Source of the DNA: Bacteroidota bacterium
Lineage (GTDB): Bacteria > Bacteroidota > Bacteroidia > Cytophagales > Cyclobacteriaceae
DNA: 64,000 nt
NCBI GenBank assembly: GCA_016866235.1
Contig: VGMW01000001.1
Coordinates: 547,731-611,730, forward strand
Direction: 5' to 3'
Positions 45,503-54,210 of this stretch are shown piece by piece. The position numbers and the translations under genes were made by a program. The first letter of the stretch is position 1, and every line of letters starts with the position of its first letter. The notes beneath the pieces are model-generated. The model was not told where the DNA came from. It did no database searches and saw only the letters and a program-made list of their open reading frames with translations.

Positions 45503-45958
45503 TTAAAGTGAATATGGCAGCATAGCAGAAACATCGCCGCCATAGCGATGCACCTCCCGTATGATGCTTGAAGAGATCGACGCATAAGGCGGCGAGGTTA
45601 TCAAAAAAATGGATTCCAGCTCTGAATGCAGGTGTTTGTTAACCTGTGCAATGGTGTTTTCGTATTCAAAGTCGGTGGTGTTCCTTAAGCCGCGGAGCAG
45701 GAATTTAGCCTGATTTTCGCGCGCAAATTCAGCGGTAAGTTTGGAGTAGGTCTGAACTGATATTTGAGGTAGATGTTTGAAGGTGGATTCAATCCGCTCC
45801 TTCATAAAATCAATTTTAAAATAGCGGTCACTTTTTGCGCTGTTGTATCCTATGGCGATGATTATTTCGTCAAATAATTTCAATCCCCTCAATACAATAT
45901 CCTCGTGGCCCTTTGTAAAAGGATCGAAAGAGCCTGGAAAGAGTGCTATCTTCTTCAT
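45503..45958 (-). CDS. coaD: Phosphopantetheine adenylyltransferase
   Basis: Penultimate step of coenzyme A synthesis (4'-phosphopantetheine + ATP). 151 residues, with GSFDPFTKGHEDI (nucleotidyltransferase T/HxGH-type motif) near the start and RGLRNTTDFEYE and SSSIIREV near the end. It converges on the Nudix gene with 3 bp between stops. The DUF3822 gene ends 8 bp upstream. Confidence 0.97.
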   Translation of the reverse strand: MKKIALFPGSFDPFTKGHEDIVLRGLKLFDEIIIAIGYNSAKSDRYFKIDFMKERIESTFKHLPQISVQTYSKLTAEFARENQAKFLLRGLRNTTDFEYENTIAQVNKHLHSELESIFLITSPPYASISSSIIREVHRYGGDVSAMLPYSL

Positions 45959-45966
45959 CTTCAGGA

Positions 45967-46836
45967 TTATTTTCTGACCATCGCAAAAATATCACTGAAA
46001 AAGTGATCCTGCACATCGCCAAAAGCAGGCGAAAAACCAACTGAACGGGTCCTGGCGCCCAAGGCAACGTGACGAATAAACTTTTTGAATTCTGCAAAAT
46101 GGGGTGAGGTTCTGCTAACGAATCCCCATAAAATCACCGGAAAGGCTTCAGGATCCAACGTAAGGGTTTTCATGACCAAGAGGATATACCGTATGTAATC
46201 CTGAAATTCCTTAATGACGAACTGGTTATAGTAGAGAAGTTTTCCTGAAGCAACAGCGGTAATGTGCATGCTGAACCGATCAATGTAGACATGTACACCA
46301 GCAGGAACGGTGGTATCGTTCAGTGCTGCTGCGACTAGATTTCCTGATTGGTGAAAAAAGGTGGTTGACTGCCGGTTATAGATGGAATTCAGCCATCCGT
46401 AGAGCGATCGTTGCACAGAAAAAATGGTAACGATATTTTTATACGGTGTGCTCCAGGCAACTATTTCCTGTTGAGGATCAAAGCTTGAGTTTATTTTTAA
46501 AACCTCCGCGGCATTGGATTTATCAAATAGATCGGCCGGCAATTGTGTGAAATGTGTGCCTTTGATGCTGATCAGCACTTCTTTCCAAAAACCAGCCGAA
46601 AGAAACGTATGTCCATCAAACAGATTTTTAATTGAGTTCAGGCTATCGATGGTGCCTGCCTCGGGGAAGACATAATCTTCAAGTAAAATGAACTTACCTG
46701 CTGGCCTCAGGTAAAGGGCTACCTGCGCGTCGCGTGGTCCGACCTGAAGCAATAAAGTGTATTGATCGAGGTCTTCCCCGTCAAAGGATTCGTCTTTAAC
46801 TCGTCGGATTAGTTTATGTGCCGTCAGCGTATCCAA
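45967..46836 (-). CDS. DUF3822 family protein
   Basis: 289 residues, no signal peptide. YTLLLQVGPRDAQVALYL near the start, FSVQRSLYGWLNSIYN in the middle and VHIYIDRFSMHITAVASGKLLYYNQF-like segments (glycine and aromatic spaced strands) fit DUF3822, a Bacteroidota family usually next to coaD. The fold may be actin-like ATPase-related, but I could not confirm nucleotide-binding residues. The rsmD gene I would expect between it and coaD is absent. Function unknown. Confidence 0.72.
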   Translation of the reverse strand: MDTLTAHKLIRRVKDESFDGEDLDQYTLLLQVGPRDAQVALYLRPAGKFILLEDYVFPEAGTIDSLNSIKNLFDGHTFLSAGFWKEVLISIKGTHFTQLPADLFDKSNAAEVLKINSSFDPQQEIVAWSTPYKNIVTIFSVQRSLYGWLNSIYNRQSTTFFHQSGNLVAAALNDTTVPAGVHVYIDRFSMHITAVASGKLLYYNQFVIKEFQDYIRYILLVMKTLTLDPEAFPVILWGFVSRTSPHFAEFKKFIRHVALGARTRSVGFSPAFGDVQDHFFSDIFAMVRK

Positions 46837-46847
46837 ACGGCAGGGGA

Positions 46848-47657
46848 TTACTCCCAGTTACCTACCGTTGAGGCATCCAAACGTGAACCGAAACGAAGAG
46901 GCTTTTTGGTTTTCACCTCATTGGATTCTTTTCTTTCAGGGTTGGCTGGCTTGGGGTCTTTCACCTCAATGACATCCACCATCAAGCCGTTTTTATCAAC
47001 CTTCCCAACAAAAATCTCCAACAATGTTCCAGGCAAATAAGGGATTTCACCAATTTTTCTGATGTCGGTGTTAATATCAAACTGGTATTCCCAGAAGTTG
47101 ATCAGGTTGGAACCTTTCGTAACATTTTCGCCAGCCATTAATTCTGCCAGTGATTCAATGGTACCATTTTCGATGAAGATAGGTTCAATGGATCTGTCGG
47201 CAGTTTTCATGTTGTATGCTTTCATGCCCTTTACAACTTTTTGTCCAACAGCGACCTGAAATTTTTCAAACACTCCATCCTCTGGAGCATTCATGGTATA
47301 ATTCTTTTTGAAAATACGATCCTTAGCAGATATGTATCCAAGGGTATCGATGTGAAGAATTACTTCTTCTCCACCATAGGCCTTTTGCTTAATTTCTTCT
47401 CTTCTGTTGATGATGGGTACTTTTCCGTTTTCGATGAAATCCGCCAGAGAATCCCAGTTCGCAGTGTATCTTCCATTTTGCTCCTGAAAGACTATTTCAG
47501 CCTCGCGAATCAGGCGAAGTCTATCAATGAGTTGCTGTTCTTGTGCGGCAATGAGCGCTCTTTTTTCCACAACAGAATCAATGCCGTTGTAGAGGAACCA
47601 GAACAAAACTATGCTTACCAGAAACAATACCGCGGTGAGAATCTTAATTGGCTTCAT
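46848..47657 (-). CDS. Conserved hypothetical single-pass membrane protein
   Basis: 269 residues. One membrane segment near the N-terminus (about 7-24), a helical stretch (about 30-60) and then a mainly beta domain outside, ending with a Lys/Glu-rich region. I recognise no named domain. The RLIREAEIVFQEQNGRYTANWDSLADF segment resembles the post-membrane part of pseudopilin-like proteins. Upstream of DUF3822 by 11 bp and probably its operon partner. Confidence 0.6.
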   Translation of the reverse strand: MKPIKILTAVLFLVSIVLFWFLYNGIDSVVEKRALIAAQEQQLIDRLRLIREAEIVFQEQNGRYTANWDSLADFIENGKVPIINRREEIKQKAYGGEEVILHIDTLGYISAKDRIFKKNYTMNAPEDGVFEKFQVAVGQKVVKGMKAYNMKTADRSIEPIFIENGTIESLAELMAGENVTKGSNLINFWEYQFDINTDIRKIGEIPYLPGTLLEIFVGKVDKNGLMVDVIEVKDPKPANPERKESNEVKTKKPLRFGSRLDASTVGNWE

Positions 47658-47730
47658 TTAGGGTCAGATTTAGGATGCAATAATAATTATTTCCTGCTTT
47701 TTCGACTATAAAAAGGGCATGTTTTACACG

Positions 47731-48207
47731 TCAGGTACATTCATGAAACCCACTGGTACCAAGTATGTCTGAGGGGTGGCTAAGCTTGCTGAAAATAGGG
47801 TGCAGGTTCTCGGATTTCATTTTCTCGATGGTGCTGAACGGGAGGTATTCAGCTGCCGTAAGTATCTGATGATCACCAAGCTCTGGATCAATTCCGGTGA
47901 TCAATTGCCCCGAAAGCACCTCCACAGCAAAAAACAACTCCAAGGCATGGATTTTACCCCTGATGACCGCGCAGGTGAATAAATAATTTTTAGGAATGAC
48001 CACCAATCCGCATTCCTCCCGAAACTCCCGAACCAATGTTTCAGCGCTTTTTTCGCCGAAAATTGCCCCTCCGCCCGGGGGTGACCAGAAATCTCTACCG
48101 TATAATCCACTATGGTTGAGCAGCAAAATGCTGTCTCCTCTGGTGGCCAGGCCACAAACCCGAATACGGGGTTTTCCGGTAAAATGATCCTCAGAACGGA
48201 TATCCAT
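47731..48207 (-). CDS. Nudix hydrolase (single domain)
   Basis: 158 residues. Nudix box: G-G-G-A-I-F-G-E, seven residues, then REFREECGL, matching the consensus. FWSPPGG precedes it. Substrate unknown; ADP-ribose or nucleotide sugar types are common with this layout. Not in an obvious operon: 73 bp separate it from the gene at 46848-47657. Confidence 0.9.
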   Translation of the reverse strand: MDIRSEDHFTGKPRIRVCGLATRGDSILLLNHSGLYGRDFWSPPGGGAIFGEKSAETLVREFREECGLVVIPKNYLFTCAVIRGKIHALELFFAVEVLSGQLITGIDPELGDHQILTAAEYLPFSTIEKMKSENLHPIFSKLSHPSDILGTSGFHECT

Positions 48208-48289
48208 CGGCTACAAATTATGCATCATTTTTAAAATCGGTTCAAAGTGGAGAAATTTGAGGGAATCAAATCCATTAAAAGCATTTAAC

Positions 48290-48682
48290 ATGAAAACGAT
48301 CGTCATCGCCCTCGCGCTGGTAGCAAGCGGATTCGCTGTTCTGGCTCAATCCGGCCCCCAACTGGTTTGGGAAAAATCGGTTCACGATTTTGGTCAGATC
48401 ACCGAAGGTTCTCAAGTCCAACATACATTTAAATTCACCAACAAGGGTAAGGAACCACTGATCCTGACTTCTGTTCAGCCAACCTGCGGTTGTACTGTTC
48501 CGAACAACTGGCCTAAAGATCCTATCCCTCCCGGTGCCTCAGGCGAAATCACCGTTTCGTTCAACAGCACAGGAAGAACTGGTAGCAACACCAAGGTCAT
48601 TAAGGTTTTCTCCAATGCAGCCAATGAAGGTGCAGATCACTTCACCTTTACGGCCAAGGTGGTTCAGAAGGATGCCAATTGA
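48290..48682 (+). CDS. DUF1573 family secreted protein
   Basis: 130 residues with a signal peptide (about 1-18, AVLAQ). HDFGQITEGSQVQHTFKFTNKGKEPL and VQPTCGCTVP are the DUF1573 signature, an Ig-like (ASH-type) domain with a conserved Cys-Gly-Cys. ATG 48290 is chosen by the signal peptide. Function unproven; often found in periplasmic or secreted Bacteroidota proteins. Confidence 0.9.
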   Translation: MKTIVIALALVASGFAVLAQSGPQLVWEKSVHDFGQITEGSQVQHTFKFTNKGKEPLILTSVQPTCGCTVPNNWPKDPIPPGASGEITVSFNSTGRTGSNTKVIKVFSNAANEGADHFTFTAKVVQKDAN

Positions 48683-48695
48683 TTGGCTAAGCTGA

Positions 48696-49592
48696 CTATT
48701 CAGATTGTACAGGGGCGGAAATTTTCCGCCCTATTTTTTTGGTAATCAGTCCATGTCTTGGTGAAAACAACATGGCCAAAAGAAAAAGAACGCCATTAAC
48801 CGACGCAATGGCGCCGGCGATCGAACCATCCATCCGTACAGCAAGAAAATATCCTCCAGCAGAAGCAATTATTCCGGTTAAAACAGATAGCAAAATCATG
48901 ATCTTGAGATTGTCGGTTAACAGGTAGCTTGTTGTTGCAGGCCCAATCAGTAACGCGACGACAAGGATGGCACCCACCGACTCGAACGATGCAACGGTTG
49001 TTACCGAGACTGATCCCATCAGTAGGTAATGCCACAATGCGGCCGATACGCCAATGGTTCCGGCATAGGCTGGATCAAAGGTGGTTAGCGCCAGCGGACG
49101 GAAACCTATCCAAACAAAACCTGAAATAAAAAGGAGTACCACGACACCAATGATCAATGCTCGCGGTCCAACAATGGTTCCACCATCGGTGATAAAAAGA
49201 TCAAGTGGTACATAGGCAATCTCGCCATACAATACACAGTCCTGATCCAAATCAATTTTTCCTGTAAAAGCTGAAACTAAAATAACGCCGGCAGCAAATA
49301 GACTGGTGAATGTAACGCCAATGGCTGCGTCCGATTGTAGCCGTCCACGCCGGTGTAAAAATTCAATGATAAAAGTGGTCAGTAATCCAATGGCACTTGC
49401 TCCAGCCACCATAATCAGTGAGTCCCTCGACCCACTGATTAGGAATGCAATTACGATGCCCGGCAAAACAGCATGTGAAATGGCATCGCCAACCATGGCC
49501 ATTTTTCTAAGTACCAGAAAGCAACCGAGAATGGCGCAGCTTGCAGAAACCACCGAGGCGGTTAAGATGATGTACCAGTCGTTGATGCTCAT
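48696..49592 (-). CDS. Metal ABC transporter permease (TroD/ZnuB/MntB type)
   Basis: 298 residues with about eight or nine hydrophobic segments, no extra domain. The family block GDAISHAVLPGIVIAFLISG is near the N-terminus, and VASFESVGAILVVALLIGPATTSYLL is the conserved second half. It imports Mn, Zn or Fe. Its ATG overlaps the fused-permease stop by 4 nt. It is the last gene of the regulator-binding protein-ATPase-permease-permease operon. Confidence 0.92.
   Translation of the reverse strand: MSINDWYIILTASVVSASCAILGCFLVLRKMAMVGDAISHAVLPGIVIAFLISGSRDSLIMVAGASAIGLLTTFIIEFLHRRGRLQSDAAIGVTFTSLFAAGVILVSAFTGKIDLDQDCVLYGEIAYVPLDLFITDGGTIVGPRALIIGVVVLLFISGFVWIGFRPLALTTFDPAYAGTIGVSAALWHYLLMGSVSVTTVASFESVGAILVVALLIGPATTSYLLTDNLKIMILLSVLTGIIASAGGYFLAVRMDGSIAGAIASVNGVLFLLAMLFSPRHGLITKKIGRKISAPVQSE
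48713..48740 (+). terminator. Intrinsic terminator of the DUF1573 gene, inside the end of the permease gene
   Basis: GGGCGGAAATTTTCCGCCC (6-7 bp stem) followed by TATTTTTTT. It lies 31 bp after the DUF1573 stop, but the permease CDS on the minus strand ends at 48696, so the hairpin also encodes the permease C-terminus. Confidence 0.8.
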
Positions 49593-50884
49593 GGTTTTTG
49601 GTAGGGTATTTCCGCTGCGTGGGGATCGGTCTTGGGGTAGTTGAGTTGTTTTTCCAACTCAGCCTCCAGTTCAGGAGTAATCAGGTGTTCCATGGTTTCT
49701 GCATCGTCGTGCACATGGTCCGGAGCGATATTCATTTTGGTGGTCAGGTAAAGTTCCCAAAGCCGGTGTATGCGTACGACCCGTTCTGCTTTACGTCGAC
49801 CGGCTTCTGTAAGTGACCAGTTGTTTGTGGACTTATCAAGATATCCTTTCGACTCCAGGTTGTTTAATATTTTAGATCGCAAACCTTGATCCATACTCCG
49901 TCGTGCTTCCATATCAGCAGCTGTTCTTCCAACCAAAAAATCACGGTTGGTTTCTCCAAGCTGATAAATGGTTTTCAGGACGTTCTCTTCGTGAATGGTG
50001 CGTCGGTTTTTTTGTTGTTTCAATAAACGTGACAGAATTCCTTTTTTCGGTGCCAGAATAAAGGACACGCCGGCAATCAGTGAGATGACCAGTACAATCC
50101 ATGGACCTGTGGGTGCAGATGGTAATAAATAGGAGATGTATGCCCCGGATAGACCACTCAATGCGCCGAACAACCCAGCAAGTGCCACCATGGTCTTAAG
50201 TCTGTCGGTCCAAAATCTTGCCGCAGCGGCAGGTGTAATCAGCATGGCGGCCATTAAAACAACCCCTACAGCCTGAATACCAATCACCACGGCCATGACA
50301 ATCAAAATGGTGAGAAGAAAGCGAAGTCTTTTTACCGGTAATCCGATGGCTTCTGCAAAATCTCTGTCAAAGGACAGCAGCGTGAATTCCCTAAAAAATA
50401 AGGTCAGTCCAACCAGCAGGGCAATGGCTACCACGGAAAAAACCACTAGGTCTTTCCCCATTAGTGCTGCAGCTTTTCCGAAAATGAAACTGTCGAGTCC
50501 ACTTTGTGATGCGTTTCCTGATTTTTGAATGGTGGTGAGCAGAAGTATTCCGACACCAAAGAATACTGAAAGCACCAGTCCGATGGCTGCATCCTCTTTA
50601 ATACGAGTGCGGGTGGTAATAAATTCTACAGCAAAAACGGAAAGCCAGCCGGTAATGAATGCACCACCAATTAGAAAAACCGGGTCTTTCGTGCCGCTGA
50701 TTAAAAAGCCTAGACATATACCCGGTAGGACCGCATGTGCGATAGAGTCCCCCAACAGGGACTTTTTATCCAAAAAAGTGAAGCAGCCCACCAATGCAGA
50801 GGTCGCTGTCAGTAAGATGGCGCCTAAGGCTACGACCCTTACATTGGGATCGGACATTGATAAAAATTCCCACAAGCTGTTCAT
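49589..50884 (-). CDS. Metal ABC transporter permease fused to a C-terminal DtxR-like domain
   Basis: 431 residues. Residues about 1-275 are an ABC-3 permease (GDSIAHAVLPGICLGFLISG; IQAVGVVLMAAMLITPAAAARFW). Residues about 290-431 are a DtxR-like winged helix and dimerisation region (HEENVLKTIYQLGETN, LGRT-like VGRTAADM, SLTEAGRRKAERVVRIHRLWELYL, HVHDDAETMEHLI). No binding domain for a second metal-sensing SH3 is seen. The DtxR part faces the cytoplasm and could sense imported metal at the transporter or bind DNA. The fusion is known to me as occurring in Bacteroidota, but its role is not established. Confidence 0.88.
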   Translation of the reverse strand: MNSLWEFLSMSDPNVRVVALGAILLTATSALVGCFTFLDKKSLLGDSIAHAVLPGICLGFLISGTKDPVFLIGGAFITGWLSVFAVEFITTRTRIKEDAAIGLVLSVFFGVGILLLTTIQKSGNASQSGLDSFIFGKAAALMGKDLVVFSVVAIALLVGLTLFFREFTLLSFDRDFAEAIGLPVKRLRFLLTILIVMAVVIGIQAVGVVLMAAMLITPAAAARFWTDRLKTMVALAGLFGALSGLSGAYISYLLPSAPTGPWIVLVISLIAGVSFILAPKKGILSRLLKQQKNRRTIHEENVLKTIYQLGETNRDFLVGRTAADMEARRSMDQGLRSKILNNLESKGYLDKSTNNWSLTEAGRRKAERVVRIHRLWELYLTTKMNIAPDHVHDDAETMEHLITPELEAELEKQLNYPKTDPHAAEIPYQKP

Positions 50885-50886
50885 GA

Positions 50887-51690
50887 CTAGGGAAGGGTCG
50901 TTTCTCGGTTGGGGAATGATTCTCTTCTGATCAGGTTTCCTACCTCAGAAAGTATCGAGAGTTTTCCTCCATAAGTTTCTTTTAGAAGTTCAGAAGTGAA
51001 TGCTTCTGTAACAGCGCCGGATGCAATCAGACGGGTGTTCAGGAGGATAACCCAATCGAAATACTGCTGAACAGATTGTAGGTCGTGGTGAACCACCAAT
51101 ACGGTTTTGCCCGAATCGGTAATGGATCGTAACAGACCTATGATGGTTTTTTCAGTCGCTGCATCAACCCCTGCAAAGGGTTCATCCATGAAGTATAAAT
51201 CGGCCTGTTGTGCCAAAGCCCTTGCCAAAAAGGTTCGCTGTTGTTGACCGCCCGATAATTGTGAAATCTGCCGGTCTGCAAACTGCAGCATGCCAACTTG
51301 TTTCAAGCAGTCGGTTGCAATGTCTTTGTCGGCTTGCCTCAGTGGTCTGAACATTCCGGCCTGGGTATACCGCCCCATCAGCACTACATCCATAACCGAG
51401 GCCGGAAAATCCCAATCCACCGATTCGCGCTGAGGCACATAGCTAACATGTTGACGAACCTCATCAATAGGCTCATTTAGGATTTTAACGTATCCGCTGC
51501 TTATCGGCAGCAGCCCCATAGAGGCTTTGATGAGGGTTGATTTACCTGCACCATTTGGCCCAATGATGCCAACCAGTTTACCCTGTGGAATTTGAAGGTC
51601 GATGTTCCAGAGCACAGGCTTCTTATCAAAAGCGACTGTGAGGTCGTGGACTTCAAAAGCTGGAATTTGTTTGTTGTGGTCGGTTTTCAT
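50887..51690 (-). CDS. Metal ABC transporter ATP-binding protein (TroB/ZnuC type)
   Basis: 267 residues: Walker A GPNGAGKST, signature LSGGQQQR, Walker B LYFMDEPF and H-switch VHHDL. It powers the permease pair. Its stop is 2 bp before the fused permease, and its ATG overlaps the binding-protein gene by 4 nt. The VPQRESVDWDFP stretch after Walker A is typical of Mn/Zn/Fe importers. Confidence 0.95.
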   Translation of the reverse strand: MKTDHNKQIPAFEVHDLTVAFDKKPVLWNIDLQIPQGKLVGIIGPNGAGKSTLIKASMGLLPISSGYVKILNEPIDEVRQHVSYVPQRESVDWDFPASVMDVVLMGRYTQAGMFRPLRQADKDIATDCLKQVGMLQFADRQISQLSGGQQQRTFLARALAQQADLYFMDEPFAGVDAATEKTIIGLLRSITDSGKTVLVVHHDLQSVQQYFDWVILLNTRLIASGAVTEAFTSELLKETYGGKLSILSEVGNLIRRESFPNRETTLP

Positions 51691-52604
51691 CTTAATCCCT
51701 TAACGATGGTTTGAACATTTGCATTGACCATTCCAATGTAAGTGCCTTCGGGAGTCCCTTCTGCGCCCATCGCATCGGAGTAAAGTGATCCTCCAATAGA
51801 AACATCCCAACCTTTTTTTCTACAACCTTCCACCACCGCTTCAATAGAGCGTGGGGAAACGGATGATTCAATAAAAACGGCTTTTATTTTTCGAGTGGTG
51901 ATAAAATTGACCAGCGCTGTGATGTCCCTCAACCCAAATTCCGAAACAGTTGATATGCCCTGAAGTCCCTTGACTTCGATGTTGTAGGCGTCACCAAAGT
52001 AGCCGAAGGCATCGTGGGCTGTGACCAAAACCCTGCCTGCTTCCGGAATCTGACTGATCTGTGTAACCACCGAGGCGTGAAGGCTATCAAGTTTTAGTTG
52101 ATACGCTGCAGATCTGCTTTTAAAATTTTCAGAGAGTGCTGGATATTTTGCTGAAAGGAATTCCTCTGCGGACTCTACAGCATGTTTCCATAAACTCACA
52201 TCGAACCAAATGTGGGGATCATGGGCACCGGCAAATCCGGGAACTGTTCGCAACAATGAATCCGGAATCCCTTCACCGACAGGTACTACAGGTTTGATGG
52301 CAGCTAATTTCTCCAGGACTTCGCCCATTTTACCCTCCAGGTGCAGACCATTATAAAAAATGATGTCGGCTGAAGACAGTTTTTCAAGGTCACCTTGTGA
52401 GGCTTTGTAAAGGTGTGGGTCAACGCCGGGACCGATCAGTGCAACCACGTTGGCCTCGCTTCCAACCACATTGGCCACGGCATCGCGAATCATACCGGTG
52501 GTAGTAACAATTTGAATGGTTGAATTGGAGGAATTTTTATTTTCTGAGGTACAAGAAACCACCAGAACAGAGGCAACCAGTAGGGGGTAGACAAATGTTT
52601 TCAT
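51687..52604 (-). CDS. Mn/Zn/Fe-binding lipoprotein of ABC transporter (TroA/ZnuA-like)
   Basis: 305 residues, lipoprotein signal VLVVSCTS (Cys18). Metal-binding His are in GVDPHLY, AHDPHIWFD and TAHDAFGYFGDAY, and the last ligand likely in LYSDAMG. There is no His-rich loop as in many zinc-specific ZnuA proteins, which leans toward manganese or a mixed role. Its ATG overlaps the regulator gene stop by 4 nt. Confidence 0.92.
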   Translation of the reverse strand: MKTFVYPLLVASVLVVSCTSENKNSSNSTIQIVTTTGMIRDAVANVVGSEANVVALIGPGVDPHLYKASQGDLEKLSSADIIFYNGLHLEGKMGEVLEKLAAIKPVVPVGEGIPDSLLRTVPGFAGAHDPHIWFDVSLWKHAVESAEEFLSAKYPALSENFKSRSAAYQLKLDSLHASVVTQISQIPEAGRVLVTAHDAFGYFGDAYNIEVKGLQGISTVSEFGLRDITALVNFITTRKIKAVFIESSVSPRSIEAVVEGCRKKGWDVSIGGSLYSDAMGAEGTPEGTYIGMVNANVQTIVKGLR

Positions 52605-53266
52605 GACTTGGAAACCAGTATTTTTTCACCTGATTCTTTTGATAAGGTGATTCGTCTCTTGTTTTCAACAAGCAGGTCCATGGAGCCATCAAATGCTCTT
52701 CGCTCAATAATTTTCAGACCGGCACCGATCCCGATGCCAACCTTAGACATGTATTGAAGCAATCCGGGTACATCGTCTCGAATGGACTTAACCCTAAACT
52801 GTGAACCGGCTCCGGCCTCTGAAAGAGGTGTGCGTTGCTCTTCCTTGTATTTTCCATTTCGGTCGGGAATCCAATCGCCATGGGGATCTGATTTAGGGTA
52901 ACCCAGGAACTGATCAAGTTTGTCGACCAGGAGTCTGGACTGCACATGTTCAAGTTGTTCGGCGACTTCATGCACCTCATCCCATTTAAAGCCAAGTTTT
53001 TCAACGAGAAAAGTTTCCCAGAGTCTGTGCTTCCGGATTATGGACAGAGCATCGTTGGTTCCCTTATCGGTCATGCTTACCCCTCGGTAGCGTTCATACC
53101 GAATCAGTTTTTTTGCCGACAGCCTTTTCATCATGTCGGTGATGGATGCGGCACTGGTATTCATCTGGGCAGCAAGTGCGTTGGTGCTTACCGATTCAGT
53201 TCCCTCCGTGGAGAGGTGGTAGATGGCCTTCAGGTAGTTTTCTTCGGTATGACTGAGCATAGGCAT
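52601..53266 (-). CDS. DtxR/MntR-family metal-dependent repressor
   Basis: 221 residues. N-terminal winged helix HTEENYLKAIYHLSTEG, TNALAAQMNTSAASITDMMKRLS and LIRYERYRGVSMTDKG; dimerisation and metal-binding helices WDEVHEVAEQLEHVQS; and a C-terminal SH3-like (FeoA) domain (about 155-220). It should repress the operon when metal is bound. The ATG at 53266 or 53260 are both possible. The palindrome at 53279-53294 lies about 12 bp upstream, so the protein probably regulates its own operon. It is more DtxR-complete than the fused permease domain. Confidence 0.92.
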   Translation of the reverse strand: MPMLSHTEENYLKAIYHLSTEGTESVSTNALAAQMNTSAASITDMMKRLSAKKLIRYERYRGVSMTDKGTNDALSIIRKHRLWETFLVEKLGFKWDEVHEVAEQLEHVQSRLLVDKLDQFLGYPKSDPHGDWIPDRNGKYKEEQRTPLSEAGAGSQFRVKSIRDDVPGLLQYMSKVGIGIGAGLKIIERRAFDGSMDLLVENKRRITLSKESGEKILVSKS

Positions 53267-53278
53267 CAAACTTAATAA

Positions 53279-53294
53279 TTTAGACTAGTCTAAA
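53279..53294. promoter_or_regulatory. Palindromic operator, likely bound by the DtxR/MntR protein
   Basis: TTTAGACTAGTCTAAA is a perfect 16-bp inverted repeat with AT-rich flanks. It sits 12 bp upstream of the first ATG of the regulator gene, in the shared region with dapD. Size and dyad fit DtxR/MntR boxes, which have similar length; the bases are not a close match to a box I know. A half copy (TTTAGATC) occurs at 53301-53308. Confidence 0.7.
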
Positions 53295-53385
53295 AAATAA
53301 TTTAGATCAATTTGATGGCCGTTTTATCCCTTTTTAGTGTCGGTTTGCCTTAAATTCTCTTATTTGCAAACCCAATTGATGATGT

Positions 53386-54198
53386 ATGTCTGTTGAACAA
53401 CTGATCGAAGAGGTTTGGTTGAATCGTGAGTTGCTCCGTTCGGCCATTCACATTAAGGCCATTGAGGAAACCATCCAACGGCTGGATGCTGGTTCTTTGC
53501 GTGTGGCAGAGCCGCATGAAAGCGGATGGAAAGTAAATGAGTGGGTAAAAAAAGCGGTCATCCTGTTTTTTCCGCTAAGTCAAATGGAGGTAATCGAAGT
53601 AGGCCCTTTTGAATTTCATGATAAAATTCCGCTGAAAAAGGGTTTCAAAGAAAAGGGTGTTCGTGTTGTTCCCCATGGACTGGCACGATACGGGTCCTTT
53701 TTGAATAAGGGTGTCATCATGATGCCTTCCTATGTGAACATCGGTGCCTATGTTGATGAGGGCACGATGGTCGATACCTGGGCGACAGTTGGAAGTTGTG
53801 CTCAAATTGGAAAGTCGGTACACCTGAGCGGAGGGGTAGGCATTGGAGGAGTGTTGGAGCCCGTACAGGCAGCGCCCGTCATCATAGAGGATCACGTTTT
53901 CGTAGGGTCACGTTGTATTGTTGTTGAAGGTGTTAAGGTTGAACGAGAGGCGGTTCTTGGGGCCAACGTTGTGCTAACCGCCAGCTCTAAAATTATTGAT
54001 GTAACCGGACCGGAACCGGTAGAGTACCGCGGATACGTGCCGGAACGTTCAGTGGTAATTCCTGGCAGCATCCCTAAGAAATTTCCGGCAGGGGAATTTC
54101 ATGTTCCCTGTGCACTCATTATCGGTAAGCGCAAGCCCTCCACCGATAAAAAGACTTCCTTAAACGATGCCTTAAGGGACAATCAGCTTTCTGTCTGA
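53386..54198 (+). CDS. dapD: 2,3,4,5-tetrahydropyridine-2,6-dicarboxylate N-succinyltransferase
   Basis: Succinyl branch of lysine and diaminopimelate synthesis. 270 residues. The left-handed beta-helix hexapeptides are visible from ARYGSFLNKGVIMMPSYVNIGAYVDEGTMVDTW onward, with conserved VGSCAQIGKSVHLSGGVGIGGVLEP. Cytoplasmic trimer. Separated from the divergent regulator gene by 119 bp; the operator lies in the regulator half of the region. Confidence 0.96.
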   Translation: MSVEQLIEEVWLNRELLRSAIHIKAIEETIQRLDAGSLRVAEPHESGWKVNEWVKKAVILFFPLSQMEVIEVGPFEFHDKIPLKKGFKEKGVRVVPHGLARYGSFLNKGVIMMPSYVNIGAYVDEGTMVDTWATVGSCAQIGKSVHLSGGVGIGGVLEPVQAAPVIIEDHVFVGSRCIVVEGVKVEREAVLGANVVLTASSKIIDVTGPEPVEYRGYVPERSVVIPGSIPKKFPAGEFHVPCALIIGKRKPSTDKKTSLNDALRDNQLSV

Positions 54199-54210
54199 TT
54201 ATCTTTAGCC

